DNA of 64,000 nt from Alteromonas sp. KUL49 (GTDB lineage: Bacteria; Pseudomonadota; Gammaproteobacteria; Enterobacterales; Alteromonadaceae), in NCBI RefSeq assembly GCF_006538345.1, contig NZ_BJKL01000006.1:191095-255094 (forward strand), written 5' to 3'. Positions within the stretch are counted from its first letter, which is position 1. Each line of letters begins with the position of its first letter. Of the stretch, positions 8,954 to 18,108 are shown in pieces. A program made the position numbers and the translations under genes. The notes beneath the pieces were generated by a model that did not search any database, had not been told where the DNA came from, and worked only from the letters and a program-made list of their open reading frames with translations.

Positions 8954-11218
8954 ATGAAACCCACGATTAACAAAAGCAAATCACTAGCTAGTCAATATTC
9001 TCCTGTTGCCATTGCTGTGGCAATGACTATTCCCACTCTAGGCAATTTAGCATTCGCTCAAGAGGATACAGTTACAGAAGAACAAAAATTTGAGGCTATC
9101 ACGGTTACCGCGACAAAACGCCCTCAAGTGATTTATGAAGTGCCAATTGCGTTGAGCGCATTTGATGGCGATATGCTTGCAGAGCAAGGTATCACCGACC
9201 TTACTGATGTGGGTAAATTTGTGCCGAACTTGAACGTTACGGGTTTCTCAGCAGGGCATACGTCCTCGGTTAACCCATTTATTCGCGGTATCGGACTACA
9301 AGACCATTTGATCACTACAGATCCTGGTGTCAGTGTATACGTTGACGGGGTTTATCTGGGTCGTCAGGTGGGTCAGAACTGGAGTTTGAGCAACATCGAG
9401 CGTATTGAGGTACTTCGTGGACCACAGGGTACGCTTTATGGTCGCAACTCTATCGGTGGTGCAATTAACATCATCACTAAAGAGCCAGACCAAGGTGACG
9501 TTACCAAGGTAAACACAGAATTTGGTACTCGCGGCCGAGTAAAGGCTGACTTATTTGTTAACCATGGTTTGTCAGACTCCCTTGCGTTCAACATGAACCT
9601 ATCCGTCAACAAACGCGATGGTTTAGGTGAATTCATTAATGTACCTGATGCTGAATTTGATGTGGGCGAAACAGAAGACGTTTCTGGTCGCATATCTGTT
9701 AAATTCGAGCCAACCAATGACTTCCGCATGGTACTTACTGCCGATGCAAATAATGGCGACGGTGGCCTTCGTCCATATAATGTACTTATAGATGAAGTGG
9801 GTTCTGACCGCTATGCGGGTGGTGCAAATGGTTTAGGCGTAGCACTAGGCAATGACGACGTTGTTCCTGACGGCTACGACATGTACGACAACGCCACCAG
9901 CACAAAAGAAGTCACTAGCGTATCTAACGAGGCTCGTGGTATTTCACTCACAACAGAATGGGATATCAATGAAGACTACACTGCCAAGCTTGTTGCCAGC
10001 CAGCGTTCATCTCAATACAAAGCGGGTCTAGATGACGACGGTACTATTTATGCCCTCGATCACTACCCAGAGCTAGGTGAAGCTGACCAAACGTCTATCG
10101 AACTTCAACTTAACGGTTACCTCAACGAGTACACTGACTTTGTTGCTGGTCTTTACTACTTCAACGAAGAAGGTAAAAACCGCCAAGGTGCAGACTCTAG
10201 CTTTGATGGCGGAGCAAACCTTCTTGAACTTGACCAAGAAACCACAAGTAAAGCGGCATACATTAACGTGCGTCACGACCTAACGGACGAGCTGACCGTG
10301 TCAGGTGGTCTTCGCTACACAGAAGATGAAAAAGAAGCATCGGCAAACGTATTCTCTGCGCTAGGCACAATCTACGATCAGAACGATTGGGACGAGCTAA
10401 CGTGGGAACTTGCCGCAAACTATACCTTTGAAAACGGTATGACGGGTTACGCGACCATTCAATCTGGTTACCAGTCTGGTCAATACCCAGCACGTCCTTA
10501 CTGTCTTATCGGTCAATTCTTTGCCGGTGGTGGTTTTGATGACATCGATGCTGCGCAAGCTGCGGTGAGAGCTAACAACTGCTTTACTGCATCAGAAAAC
10601 ATAACAGCCACGAACTATGAAGTGGGTGTTAAAGGTCGAGTTAATGACTACTTTGACGTAAGTATTGCTGTATTTAATACAGAGTTTGAAGACCTACCTT
10701 ACCAAGTCAGCCGAGTAAGCGATTCTGGTTTTGATACCGCTAATTTAGTCGTAGAGCAAACGTCTCGCGGTATTGAGCTAGACACAACGTTCAACTACGA
10801 CAACTTCAGCATGATGACTAGCATTGGTTTTATGGATGTTGATGTAGAAGAACAAGACGGCTTTAGTCCAGTAGCGCCACTAACGCCAGATTTAACCCTA
10901 GCCATTGGTCCTTCATACACTTTCGACCTTGAGGGTGGTGCATCGATTCGCGTTCGCGCTGATTACTCATATCGTTCAGACATGTATGGCGAGCCATCAT
11001 CAGCACCAGAGCGTATGACAGAGCTAGAGAGCAGAGAGTTAGTTAACTTTGACGTGGCTTACACGCCAGCCAACGAAGGTTACACGCTTGCGCTTTATGG
11101 CCGAAACGTATTCGATGAGCGTTATGACAACGCCCGTCTAAATACAGGCGACTACATCTTGCAAATTCTAAGTAATGATGCGAGCGAGTTCGGCGTTAGA
11201 TTCTCAACAGAGTTCTAA
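8954..11218 (+). CDS. TonB-dependent outer membrane receptor
   Basis: A 754-residue outer membrane receptor. An N-terminal signal sequence ends near AFAQ (residues 1-36), then a TonB-box-like EAITVTATKR. The plug domain has the usual PQVIYEVPIALSAFDGDMLAEQGI start, FIRGIG, and ERIEVLRGPQGTLYGRNSIGGAINIITKEP near residues 150-178. The rest is a beta barrel rich in aromatic/Asp strands and ends in phenylalanine (FGVRFSTEF), the outer-membrane assembly signal. It belongs to the FecA/CirA-like superfamily expanded in marine Alteromonadales, which import siderophores, glycans or other ligands. The cargo is unknown: no polysaccharide utilisation genes or siderophore genes flank it. A strong hairpin follows the gene. 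Confidence 0.93.
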   Translation: MKPTINKSKSLASQYSPVAIAVAMTIPTLGNLAFAQEDTVTEEQKFEAITVTATKRPQVIYEVPIALSAFDGDMLAEQGITDLTDVGKFVPNLNVTGFSAGHTSSVNPFIRGIGLQDHLITTDPGVSVYVDGVYLGRQVGQNWSLSNIERIEVLRGPQGTLYGRNSIGGAINIITKEPDQGDVTKVNTEFGTRGRVKADLFVNHGLSDSLAFNMNLSVNKRDGLGEFINVPDAEFDVGETEDVSGRISVKFEPTNDFRMVLTADANNGDGGLRPYNVLIDEVGSDRYAGGANGLGVALGNDDVVPDGYDMYDNATSTKEVTSVSNEARGISLTTEWDINEDYTAKLVASQRSSQYKAGLDDDGTIYALDHYPELGEADQTSIELQLNGYLNEYTDFVAGLYYFNEEGKNRQGADSSFDGGANLLELDQETTSKAAYINVRHDLTDELTVSGGLRYTEDEKEASANVFSALGTIYDQNDWDELTWELAANYTFENGMTGYATIQSGYQSGQYPARPYCLIGQFFAGGGFDDIDAAQAAVRANNCFTASENITATNYEVGVKGRVNDYFDVSIAVFNTEFEDLPYQVSRVSDSGFDTANLVVEQTSRGIELDTTFNYDNFSMMTSIGFMDVDVEEQDGFSPVAPLTPDLTLAIGPSYTFDLEGGASIRVRADYSYRSDMYGEPSSAPERMTELESRELVNFDVAYTPANEGYTLALYGRNVFDERYDNARLNTGDYILQILSNDASEFGVRFSTEF

Positions 11219-11233
11219 CCTCTTACCGAATAA

Positions 11234-11265
11234 CTATGTGGCACTACCATGGTGGTGCCACATAG
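11234..11265. terminator. Hairpin terminator between TonB receptor and NhaC
   Basis: A stem of CTATGTGGCAC paired with GTGCCACATAG, extended by ACC/GGT with one mismatch, sits between convergent genes. On the + strand it is followed by CTTACGTTTTT. It probably ends transcription of the receptor gene and may work in both directions. Confidence 0.75.
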
Positions 11266-11266
11266 C

Positions 11267-12664
11267 TTACGTTTTTCTGTAGCTAAACCATCCGTACTTC
11301 CCATAGATAAGGGAAATAAAAATCACCAGAATGTGATACCACATGAAAGGTAGGTATGACACGGTAGCCACACCAAGCGTAGATGCCATAAAGATGCCTC
11401 CGTCTGACCACGGGATCATAGGCGTTGGAATGGTCGCTCCCGCCTCTGTATTACGTGACAACACACGTTTATCAATATTGAGTTGTTGGTAGTTCTGTTT
11501 TGTGAGTGTACTGGCGGTGATAATGGCGACATAAGCTGCACCACCAATCATATTTCCCACCACACCAGCCATCATAGTGGCCGAGGTTAAACGACCAATA
11601 GACGTCGCCCAGGATTTTATTCGTGTTGAAATGGTTTCTAACACTCCAACCGTTCGCATTAGACCACCTAAGCCCAACGCTAGTATGATGATAACCACTA
11701 CGTTTGCCATTGATGCTATACCGCCACGATTGAGTAGTATGTTCAAAAAAGATAAGTCGGACTGAATACTGTTACCTTTGACTAAACTACCAAAAGCCAT
11801 ATCGAAGCTATTCGATTCGAACACCATTGCCCATATGACACCCAGCAAAGCGCCAAAGAAAATGACCGGTACAGACGGGAGTTTTAATACCAATAGCGCT
11901 ATAACGATAATTGCTGGTAGCAACATGTACCAACCGATAGAAAAGTGCTGTTCGAGTGCTTTGACTACCACGTCTGTTTGATTGTTCGCTGGGTCAAAGT
12001 CATAAAGCAGCCCTACCACCAAAAAAAGACCTGCGGCGATTGCAATGGCTGGAAGGCTGACCATCAACATGGACTTAATATGCTCGATAATATTCACTTC
12101 GCATAATGAAGCAGCCATTACTGTAGTATCAGATAACGGTGATAGTTTATCACCCACATAGGCACCACTAATGACAGCGCCGGCAACAAGAGGCAGAGGC
12201 AGCCCGAACGATGCCCCGATGCCCATCATGGCCACACCTGCAGTACCTGCCGTTCCGAAGGATGTACCGGTTGCTAACGATGTTACGCTACACACAAAAA
12301 ACGCACCCACAAGGAAATATTCAGGGCGCATAATCGATAAACCAAAATAGATGATATTGGGAACCACACCACCGGCAATCCAACTTCCAATAAGTGCGCC
12401 CACTGCAATGAGGACTAAGATTGCATCGCCACCTTGCGCAATCCCATCAATCAACCCTTTTTGCAATGTGTGATAGGAATGGCCAAGTAAAACGCCGAGC
12501 CCGATAATACAAAACCAACTGAAAATCAGTGGAACTTGCACGGGGACATCATTGACTTCAGAGAATAAGACGATGCAGCCGATTATAGTCAAGGCAAGGA
12601 GTAAGATCTGACGCATAGAGGGCAGTTTTACCGCCGCATTAACTGATGACATAGTGGTGGCCAA
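11267..12664 (-). CDS. nhaC: NhaC-type Na+/H+ antiporter
   Basis: A 465-residue polytopic inner membrane protein with about 11 hydrophobic segments. It carries the NhaC-family signature region TSLATGTSFGTAGTAGVAMMGIG near residues 128-150 and GAYVGDKLSPLSDTTVMAASLCEVNIIEHI near 168-198, and a late GGAAYVAIITASTLTKQNY and NTEAGATIPTPMIPWSDGGIFMASTLGV. NhaC exchangers export sodium for protons; some relatives exchange malate/lactate or carry amino acids, so the substrate is by family only. About 230 bases of upstream DNA separate it from rarD. The monocistronic arrangement fits a single salt-tolerance gene in a marine organism. Confidence 0.88.
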   Translation of the reverse strand: MATTMSSVNAAVKLPSMRQILLLALTIIGCIVLFSEVNDVPVQVPLIFSWFCIIGLGVLLGHSYHTLQKGLIDGIAQGGDAILVLIAVGALIGSWIAGGVVPNIIYFGLSIMRPEYFLVGAFFVCSVTSLATGTSFGTAGTAGVAMMGIGASFGLPLPLVAGAVISGAYVGDKLSPLSDTTVMAASLCEVNIIEHIKSMLMVSLPAIAIAAGLFLVVGLLYDFDPANNQTDVVVKALEQHFSIGWYMLLPAIIVIALLVLKLPSVPVIFFGALLGVIWAMVFESNSFDMAFGSLVKGNSIQSDLSFLNILLNRGGIASMANVVVIIILALGLGGLMRTVGVLETISTRIKSWATSIGRLTSATMMAGVVGNMIGGAAYVAIITASTLTKQNYQQLNIDKRVLSRNTEAGATIPTPMIPWSDGGIFMASTLGVATVSYLPFMWYHILVIFISLIYGKYGWFSYRKT

Positions 12665-12895
12665 TTCTCTTGATTCGGTTATCGAACAACGACGACTTCA
12701 ACCATCACAACGCGCTTTGTACTATATAGGTTAGGTCGCTTGCCACACAGATTCAACACAGAGTGTGATGCAAAATTGTGCAACGTTTCTCATTAATGCG
12801 GCATGTACCCGTGACTTTCCAAGGCTAACGATATGATTACATTGAATTCACTAAACAATGAATACAGAAAGCACAAACCACGCCAGATCAAAGGG

Positions 12896-13807
12896 TTATG
12901 CTTTTGCCTGTTTTTGAACACGATATGCTCGAAGTGAATCTAAACTAAATAACACTAACCCAGCCCACACAAAACCAAAAGTCACCAGCCTGTCTTCTTC
13001 TAATGGTTCTCCATAGAGCGTCACCGCAAGAATAAACATGAGTGTTGGGCCAATGTACTGAAAGAACCCGAGTGTTGAGTACATGATACGTTTGGCCGCA
13101 GCAGTGAAGCACAACAAAGGCGCTGTGGTAATAACGCCAGACGCGATAAGCAGAATGTTAAACGACAAATCATTAGTGGCTAAGTTTGAATACTCAGTGC
13201 CAAACATCACCCAATACACGATTGCGAAAGGGCTGAGTAATAGGGTTTCGACAAATAACCCGGTTAAAGAATCGACGGGAACCCGTTTTCGCAATAGCCC
13301 GTATGTACCAAAAGTACACGCAAGTACCAAAGCTATCCAGGGTAATTGCCCGTAAGACACAATCAGAATGGTTACACCAACAATGGCAAGCAAAACAGCC
13401 ACTCGCTGAAGTGGTCGCAGTTTTTCACCTAAAAACACACGGCCAAGGAACACATTAACCATGGGATTTATGTAATATCCCAAACTCGCATCCAGTATCT
13501 TGTCATTGTTGACAGCCCAAATATATAACAGCCAATTCGCCGCCAAAAGCACGCCTGCAATGAACAAAATCCCCATGATTTTCTTGTTGCGCATCACGCT
13601 GACAAGGGCAGGAATTTGTTTGGTAGCAACAATTAACCCAAACACCAAAATCACAGACCAAATGACGCGATGTACAAGGATTTCCGCCGCCGGAAGCATA
13701 GCTAACTCTTTGAAATACAAAGGAGCAATGCCCCACATGGTATAAGCCGCAATGGCGCAGATAACACCGGTTCTTGTGGCATTTGATGCGTTAGCTGATA
13801 CGTTCAC
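12896..13807 (-). CDS. rarD: EamA-family transporter RarD
   Basis: A 303-residue inner membrane protein with ten predicted helices. It opens with GVICAIAAYTMWGIAPLYFKEL and contains EILVHRVIWS and INPMVNVFLGRVFLGEKLRPLQRVAVLLAIVGV, all typical of RarD in the drug/metabolite transporter superfamily. RarD was named for chloramphenicol sensitivity in other bacteria; its natural substrate is not established. The start is a good ATG just after a short basic-free leader (MNVSANASNATRTGV). It is transcribed in the same direction as nhaC but 231 bases upstream, so a separate unit is likely. Confidence 0.9.
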   Translation of the reverse strand: MNVSANASNATRTGVICAIAAYTMWGIAPLYFKELAMLPAAEILVHRVIWSVILVFGLIVATKQIPALVSVMRNKKIMGILFIAGVLLAANWLLYIWAVNNDKILDASLGYYINPMVNVFLGRVFLGEKLRPLQRVAVLLAIVGVTILIVSYGQLPWIALVLACTFGTYGLLRKRVPVDSLTGLFVETLLLSPFAIVYWVMFGTEYSNLATNDLSFNILLIASGVITTAPLLCFTAAAKRIMYSTLGFFQYIGPTLMFILAVTLYGEPLEEDRLVTFGFVWAGLVLFSLDSLRAYRVQKQAKA

Positions 13808-14009
13808 ATTTGGTCCTTTGAAATGAGCAGGGCTTATTATTTGCTATTCGACCCTGACCAACAAGTGGGAAAGCATGCCGAATGGGAATTTTCTTGAGAT
13901 TTAACGACGCGCGACAAAATTGTACGTTTTTTGTGATACTTCTGTGATGAATTGATTTGCCTAGTCCTCTAATTTTTATGTGCTTCCAGTCATAAACAAG
14001 GACAATACA

Positions 14010-14825
14010 ATGAAATTTTCTAAACTTGCTGGCGCTACATTGTTCGCGTTGGCATCTGTATCAACTACACAAGCGGTAACGCTTGATATTGAAATTACTA
14101 ACTTAACGCAAGCGCAAAGCTTCACACCACGCTTGGTAGTGGCACATGATGCAACTGTTGATGCGTTTGAGGTTGGTGAGACGGCTTCAACGGCATTAGC
14201 GTGGTTAGCAGAAGCTGGTGTTATAGACGACGCCCAGGAGCCAGCATCTAGTGGCGAAAACTTTGAAGCGGTACTTGGCCCAGTTGACACAGACAACGGC
14301 TCAAATACCTGGCATCGTTTTGGTGGCCTAGTAGCACCAAAAGCTACATTAAGCTATCCGTTTGACACTATGGATAAGCCTTACTTGTCTATTCTTTCAA
14401 TGATGATCCCTACCAATGATGCCTTTGTTGGTCTAGACAGCATCATGATCCCAACTGAGCCAGGTACTTACACCTATTACCTTAATGCATACGATGCTGG
14501 CACAGAGCTAAACGACGAACTGAACAGTGCACGTACTGACGTTGTTGAAGCTGGAACCGGTAACGCTCTTGGTGGCTACGGTGTACCAGGCGTTGCAGGT
14601 GGCGGTGCACCAACGCGTATTGTTGACCTAGGTATGGGCGGTACGGGCGTAGCCGCAACAGTAATGAGTGGCGAAGTTGAAGACGGTACCGACGGTCCCG
14701 TTCACATTCACCGTAATGCCTTGGGCGATACTGATAACGCGGGCGGCGCAAGTGACCTAGACTCTACCGTTCACCGTTGGTTAAACCCTGTTGCGCGTGT
14801 AGTTATCACTGTTCCTGCGTCTTAA
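14010..14825 (+). CDS. Secreted Spondin_N domain protein
   Basis: Start at the ATG at 14010, preceded by AAGGA; an upstream GTG at 13980 is less likely. A signal peptide (KFSKLAGATLFALASVSTTQA) is followed by a Spondin_N-like domain: DIEITNLTQAQSFTPRLVVAHD, then SMMIPTNDAFVGLDS, YYLNAYDAGTELNDE, and a C-terminal HRWLNPVARVVITVP strand. The protein is 271 residues. Spondin_N domains are best known in animal matrix proteins and occur in many marine bacteria with unknown role. It is a paralogue of the next gene, 11 bases downstream, sharing these four motifs in the same order, so the pair forms an operon. Acts in the periplasm or outside the cell. Confidence 0.85.
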   Translation: MKFSKLAGATLFALASVSTTQAVTLDIEITNLTQAQSFTPRLVVAHDATVDAFEVGETASTALAWLAEAGVIDDAQEPASSGENFEAVLGPVDTDNGSNTWHRFGGLVAPKATLSYPFDTMDKPYLSILSMMIPTNDAFVGLDSIMIPTEPGTYTYYLNAYDAGTELNDELNSARTDVVEAGTGNALGGYGVPGVAGGGAPTRIVDLGMGGTGVAATVMSGEVEDGTDGPVHIHRNALGDTDNAGGASDLDSTVHRWLNPVARVVITVPAS

Positions 14826-14836
14826 GGAGCGATGTT

Positions 14837-15703
14837 ATGAAAAACTCAATAATTAAACTCAGTACGCTGCTGCTACTTTCTGCATTGATAGTTGCTTGCG
14901 GTGACGATGGTGATACCGGTCCAGCTGGCCCACAAGGCGCTGCTGGTATGGATGGCGCTGACGGTATGGACGGTGCCGATGGAGCAGATGGTGCCGACGG
15001 TGCTGATGGTGCTGACGGTGCCGATGGCGTGAATGGTAACTCGGCGGTGTATACCGTTCAGATAACCAACCTTACTCACGCACAGCCTTTTGCACCTGCG
15101 GCAGTCATTCTTCATGAATCTGGTTTTTACTCCTTTATGGATGGTCAGCCAGCAAGCATGGGAATTGAAGTCATGGCAGAGGGCGGTGACCCATCAATGG
15201 TTATCGATGAAGCAATGAACTCTACGGATTTCCTAGATGCACAAAACTCTGGTGGCATCCTTCCTCCAAGTTCGATGGGCGACGTGATGACATTAGTAGT
15301 GCCTGAGCTAGATGCGGATGACTTGCGACTGACCATCACTACCATGTTAGTCAATACCAATGATGCGTTTACTGGGCTTAATGCCGCAAACGTCAGTGAC
15401 ATGGCAGTGGGCGATAGTAAAACTTTCATGACGGTTACATGGGATGCAGGCACAGAAGCTAATACCGAAACTGCTGCAACCATGCCTGGCCCTGCGGCAG
15501 GTGCAGCCGGTGGTGGCGGTGCAGCGGCGGGTTACGATCCAACTCGTGATGATCTTGCTGACGCTGTACGTCTGCACACAGGTGTAACCACCAGCGCAAA
15601 TGCTACAGACCCGAGTAGAGAGGGGTTAGCAACATCTGTGTTAGGTGAAGCGCATCGCTTTGATAATCCCACGAGTCGTGTAGTAATCACCCGCACTCGC
15701 TAG
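14837..15703 (+). CDS. Spondin_N lipoprotein with collagen-like stalk
   Basis: Start at the ATG at 14837 after AAGGAG; longer versions would place extra Cys residues before the signal. A lipobox (LIVAC, Cys21) marks it as a lipoprotein. Residues 25-66 are about 14 Gly-X-Y triplets, largely G-A-D, a collagen-like stretch. A Spondin_N-like domain follows (VQITNLTHAQPFAPAAVILHE, TMLVNTNDAFTGLNA, VTWDAGTEANTE, HRFDNPTSRVVITRTR), matching the upstream paralogue. The design suggests a surface-anchored trimeric stalk presenting the spondin domain; trimerisation is inference. A Gly/Ala-rich linker (PGPAAGAAGGGGAAAG) lies before the last third. Length 288 residues. Confidence 0.85.
   Translation: MKNSIIKLSTLLLLSALIVACGDDGDTGPAGPQGAAGMDGADGMDGADGADGADGADGADGADGVNGNSAVYTVQITNLTHAQPFAPAAVILHESGFYSFMDGQPASMGIEVMAEGGDPSMVIDEAMNSTDFLDAQNSGGILPPSSMGDVMTLVVPELDADDLRLTITTMLVNTNDAFTGLNAANVSDMAVGDSKTFMTVTWDAGTEANTETAATMPGPAAGAAGGGGAAAGYDPTRDDLADAVRLHTGVTTSANATDPSREGLATSVLGEAHRFDNPTSRVVITRTR
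14909..15034 (+). repeat. In-gene Gly-Ala-Asp coding tandem repeat
   Basis: About 14 nine-base units encode the Gly-X-Y stalk of the spondin lipoprotein, with third-position variation between GATGGTGCT, GACGGTGCC and GATGGCGCT. Such near-perfect repeats can change number by slippage, so stalk length may vary between strains. Confidence 0.85.
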
Positions 15704-15713
15704 GGTATGTATT

Positions 15714-15754
15714 GAGTCACAGATATCAAAAAACAGTTATCTGTGACTCTTTTT
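15714..15754 (+). terminator. Intrinsic terminator after the spondin pair
   Basis: A perfect 12-base stem, GAGTCACAGATA pairing with TATCTGTGACTC, with a 12-base loop is followed directly by TTTTT. It separates the spondin operon from the two-component system genes downstream. Confidence 0.9.
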
Positions 15755-15869
15755 AATTCCGCTTTTGATTGTCGAGTCTTTTAAAAAATGAAATTTTTTA
15801 AAACTATGTGAATGATTTTTGCCCTACCTCCGGTCTGTGTGGATTGCAGTCATATTCTGAGGATTGGGT

Positions 15870-16595
15870 ATGCAAGACAATATTCTTGTAGTTGAAGACG
15901 ACGCTGATATCGCGGATTTAATTCGAGTCAATCTATGCGAGCTTGGTGTAGACATTACATTGGCCCACAACGGTCGAGCGGGATTACAACGAGCCTTGGA
16001 CGAGCAATTCTCGCTAGTCATACTCGATGTGACACTTCCAGAAGTCAACGGTCTAGATATTTGTCGTCAAGTACGAGACAAACACCCAGAGAAGGCCATT
16101 ATTATGCTGACCTCTAAAAACTCAGAAACCGATCGTGTGCTCGGCCTTGAACTTGGCGCCGACGACTACATGACCAAGCCATTTAGCGTACGTGAGTTAC
16201 AAGCGCGTGTAAGGGCACAGTTACGCAAAGTCCACCTGATGGCCAAGTCACCGCTTGAGTCAGACTCAGTTGAAGATAAAGACATTACTATTGGTGCGCT
16301 GGCCATTAGCACTAAACTTCATCAAGCCACTTTTTTTGGAAAGCTACTAGAACTCACGGCAACAGAATTTGACTTGCTCCTTTATCTAGCCAAACACCCA
16401 AACCAAGTATTTAGTCGAACTCAACTATTAGAGTCGGTATGGGGCTATCAGCATAGCGGCTATGAACATACGGTAAATTCCCATATTAATCGCCTACGGG
16501 CAAAAATTGAGCTTGATGCTACCGCTCCTCAAATAGTGCAAACCGTATGGGGTGTGGGCTATAAGTTCAACCCAGACGGAGTTCAAGCACAATGA
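15870..16595 (+). CDS. OmpR-family response regulator
   Basis: Start at the ATG at 15870 behind GAGG. The receiver domain (residues 1-120) has acidic residues EDD near 9-11, phospho-acceptor Asp53 in VILDVTLPEVNG, conserved Thr in IIMLTSKN and Lys in DDYMTKPFSVREL. The C-terminal winged helix (about 145-238) has LTATEFDLLLYLAKHPNQVFSRTQLLESVWGY and VNSHINRLRAKIE and ends with the usual VWGVGYKF. It controls transcription when phosphorylated by the kinase encoded next, whose start overlaps its stop by 4 bases (ATGA). Targets are unknown; the spondin operon just upstream is a candidate by position only. Confidence 0.94.
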   Translation: MQDNILVVEDDADIADLIRVNLCELGVDITLAHNGRAGLQRALDEQFSLVILDVTLPEVNGLDICRQVRDKHPEKAIIMLTSKNSETDRVLGLELGADDYMTKPFSVRELQARVRAQLRKVHLMAKSPLESDSVEDKDITIGALAISTKLHQATFFGKLLELTATEFDLLLYLAKHPNQVFSRTQLLESVWGYQHSGYEHTVNSHINRLRAKIELDATAPQIVQTVWGVGYKFNPDGVQAQ

Positions 16596-18076
16596 AACTA
16601 TGTTTTTATCAGCGGATCTCACTAGCATTAGCAGCAGTTTTTATTTGTGTGCTTGCACTGTTCTTTTTCACCAGCGCTCATTTGCAATCGATTACTCAAG
16701 ATGAGGCTGAACAACAACTTCATCTGGGTCTCGCCGAACACTTAGCCTTAGACAGCCCTTTACTTAAAACCGGCGTTTACGACTACGAGGCACTCAAAAA
16801 CCTGTTTCATACGTTGATGATATTAGGGCCAAATTTCGAGTTTTATTACTTAGATCCCAATGGCAAAGTACTTACCTACTCGGCAGAGGCAGGCAAAGTA
16901 AAGTCTGAGTACGTGGATTTGCTGCCCATTCAAAACCTTATTCGAGACGCGAGTCAGCTTCCCATCAAAGGCGACGACCCGCGAAACCCCGGCGTCAAAA
17001 AGATCTTTTCTGCCGCTCCGGTGATGAATGGTGATGTATTACAGGGTTACTTGTACGTCATCATTGGTGGTGAAATTTACGACTCTATTCTCGAGAATGT
17101 TAAGCAAAGTGAGAACCTACAACACCTCATTCTATTTAGCGCAATGACCCTCGTATTTTTGTTCGTGGCATTGATGATGTTGTTCAAAGCACTGACCTCC
17201 CCCCTTCGTAAACTCAGTGCTGAAATGGACAAAGTCAGTGAGTCAGACTTTCATCAAGAGCGTTTGGACGAACCGCAATACCAGTGGAAATCTAAGAGTC
17301 ACGATGAAGTACAACGTTTAGGTAGCACCTTCAACCGTATGTTGAAGCACATCAATATGCAATTTGACCAGTTACAGCAAATAGATACTCAACGCAGAGT
17401 ATTGTTAGCCGACTTATCCCACGACCTGCGCACGCCACTGGCTAATCTGCAAGGTTACATCGAAACCCTTGCTATCAATGACGACAAATTAGACGTCCCC
17501 AAAAGAAAACGCTTTATTGATATTTCACTCAAAAATGCGCGCAACTTGAAACACCTTATCGATCAGATTTTTGAACTGGCCTATTTGGAAGGTGGACAAG
17601 TCACTCTGAACCAAGAGCCATTCCCCCTCGGTGAGCTATTACACGATATTGCCGCGAAGTTTGCGTTGAAGGCGGCGGAAAAAGACTTAAGTCTTGATGT
17701 GAGTCTTGGCGAGTCCGACTACCGCGTGTTTGCAGATATGGGCAAGCTTGAACGCATCTTGACCAACCTGTTGGAAAATGCCATCAGGCACACGCCAGCA
17801 CAAGGCAATATTACACTGGCGGTCACCCCGCAAACTGACAAAATTCGTATCGATATTCGCGACACAGGTGTGGGTATTAGTGATAAAGAAATTGCCTTTA
17901 TTTTTGATGCTCGCTATCAGGCCACTAACCACGAAAAAGACAATTGTCTGCATGCGGGATTGGGACTAGCCATCAGCAAAAAGCTTGTCTCCTTATTAGA
18001 CTCAGACCTGTTAGTAGAGAGTCAGTTAGGCAAAGGGACCTGCTTCAGCTTTGAATTACAGGTTGTGCCGGCGTAG
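16592..18076 (+). CDS. Membrane sensor histidine kinase
   Basis: A 494-residue kinase with an N-terminal membrane helix (about 8-28), a periplasmic sensor region of about 150 residues, a second helix (about 178-200) and a HAMP linker (SPLRKLSAEMDKVSESDF). The HisKA box LLADLSHDLRTPLANLQGYIETL places the phosphorylated His at residue 277. The ATPase domain has ILTNLLENAIRHTP (N box), DIRDTGVGIS (G1), and GLGLAISKKLV (G2). It overlaps the response regulator gene by 4 bases, so they form a pair. The sensor domain is not recognised; its signal is unknown. Confidence 0.94.
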   Translation: MKLCFYQRISLALAAVFICVLALFFFTSAHLQSITQDEAEQQLHLGLAEHLALDSPLLKTGVYDYEALKNLFHTLMILGPNFEFYYLDPNGKVLTYSAEAGKVKSEYVDLLPIQNLIRDASQLPIKGDDPRNPGVKKIFSAAPVMNGDVLQGYLYVIIGGEIYDSILENVKQSENLQHLILFSAMTLVFLFVALMMLFKALTSPLRKLSAEMDKVSESDFHQERLDEPQYQWKSKSHDEVQRLGSTFNRMLKHINMQFDQLQQIDTQRRVLLADLSHDLRTPLANLQGYIETLAINDDKLDVPKRKRFIDISLKNARNLKHLIDQIFELAYLEGGQVTLNQEPFPLGELLHDIAAKFALKAAEKDLSLDVSLGESDYRVFADMGKLERILTNLLENAIRHTPAQGNITLAVTPQTDKIRIDIRDTGVGISDKEIAFIFDARYQATNHEKDNCLHAGLGLAISKKLVSLLDSDLLVESQLGKGTCFSFELQVVPA

Positions 18077-18108
18077 CCTAAACTCAATTGAGCCTCCGCT
18101 AAACCTCG

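Noticed and set aside
10073..10493. Several open frames on both strands inside the TonB receptor gene
   Set aside because: They are shadows of the receptor reading frame; the receptor has full domain structure.
14777..14836. A longer start for the spondin lipoprotein
   Set aside because: It would lie inside the preceding gene and put extra Cys residues before the signal; the ATG at 14837 has AAGGAG and a clean lipobox.
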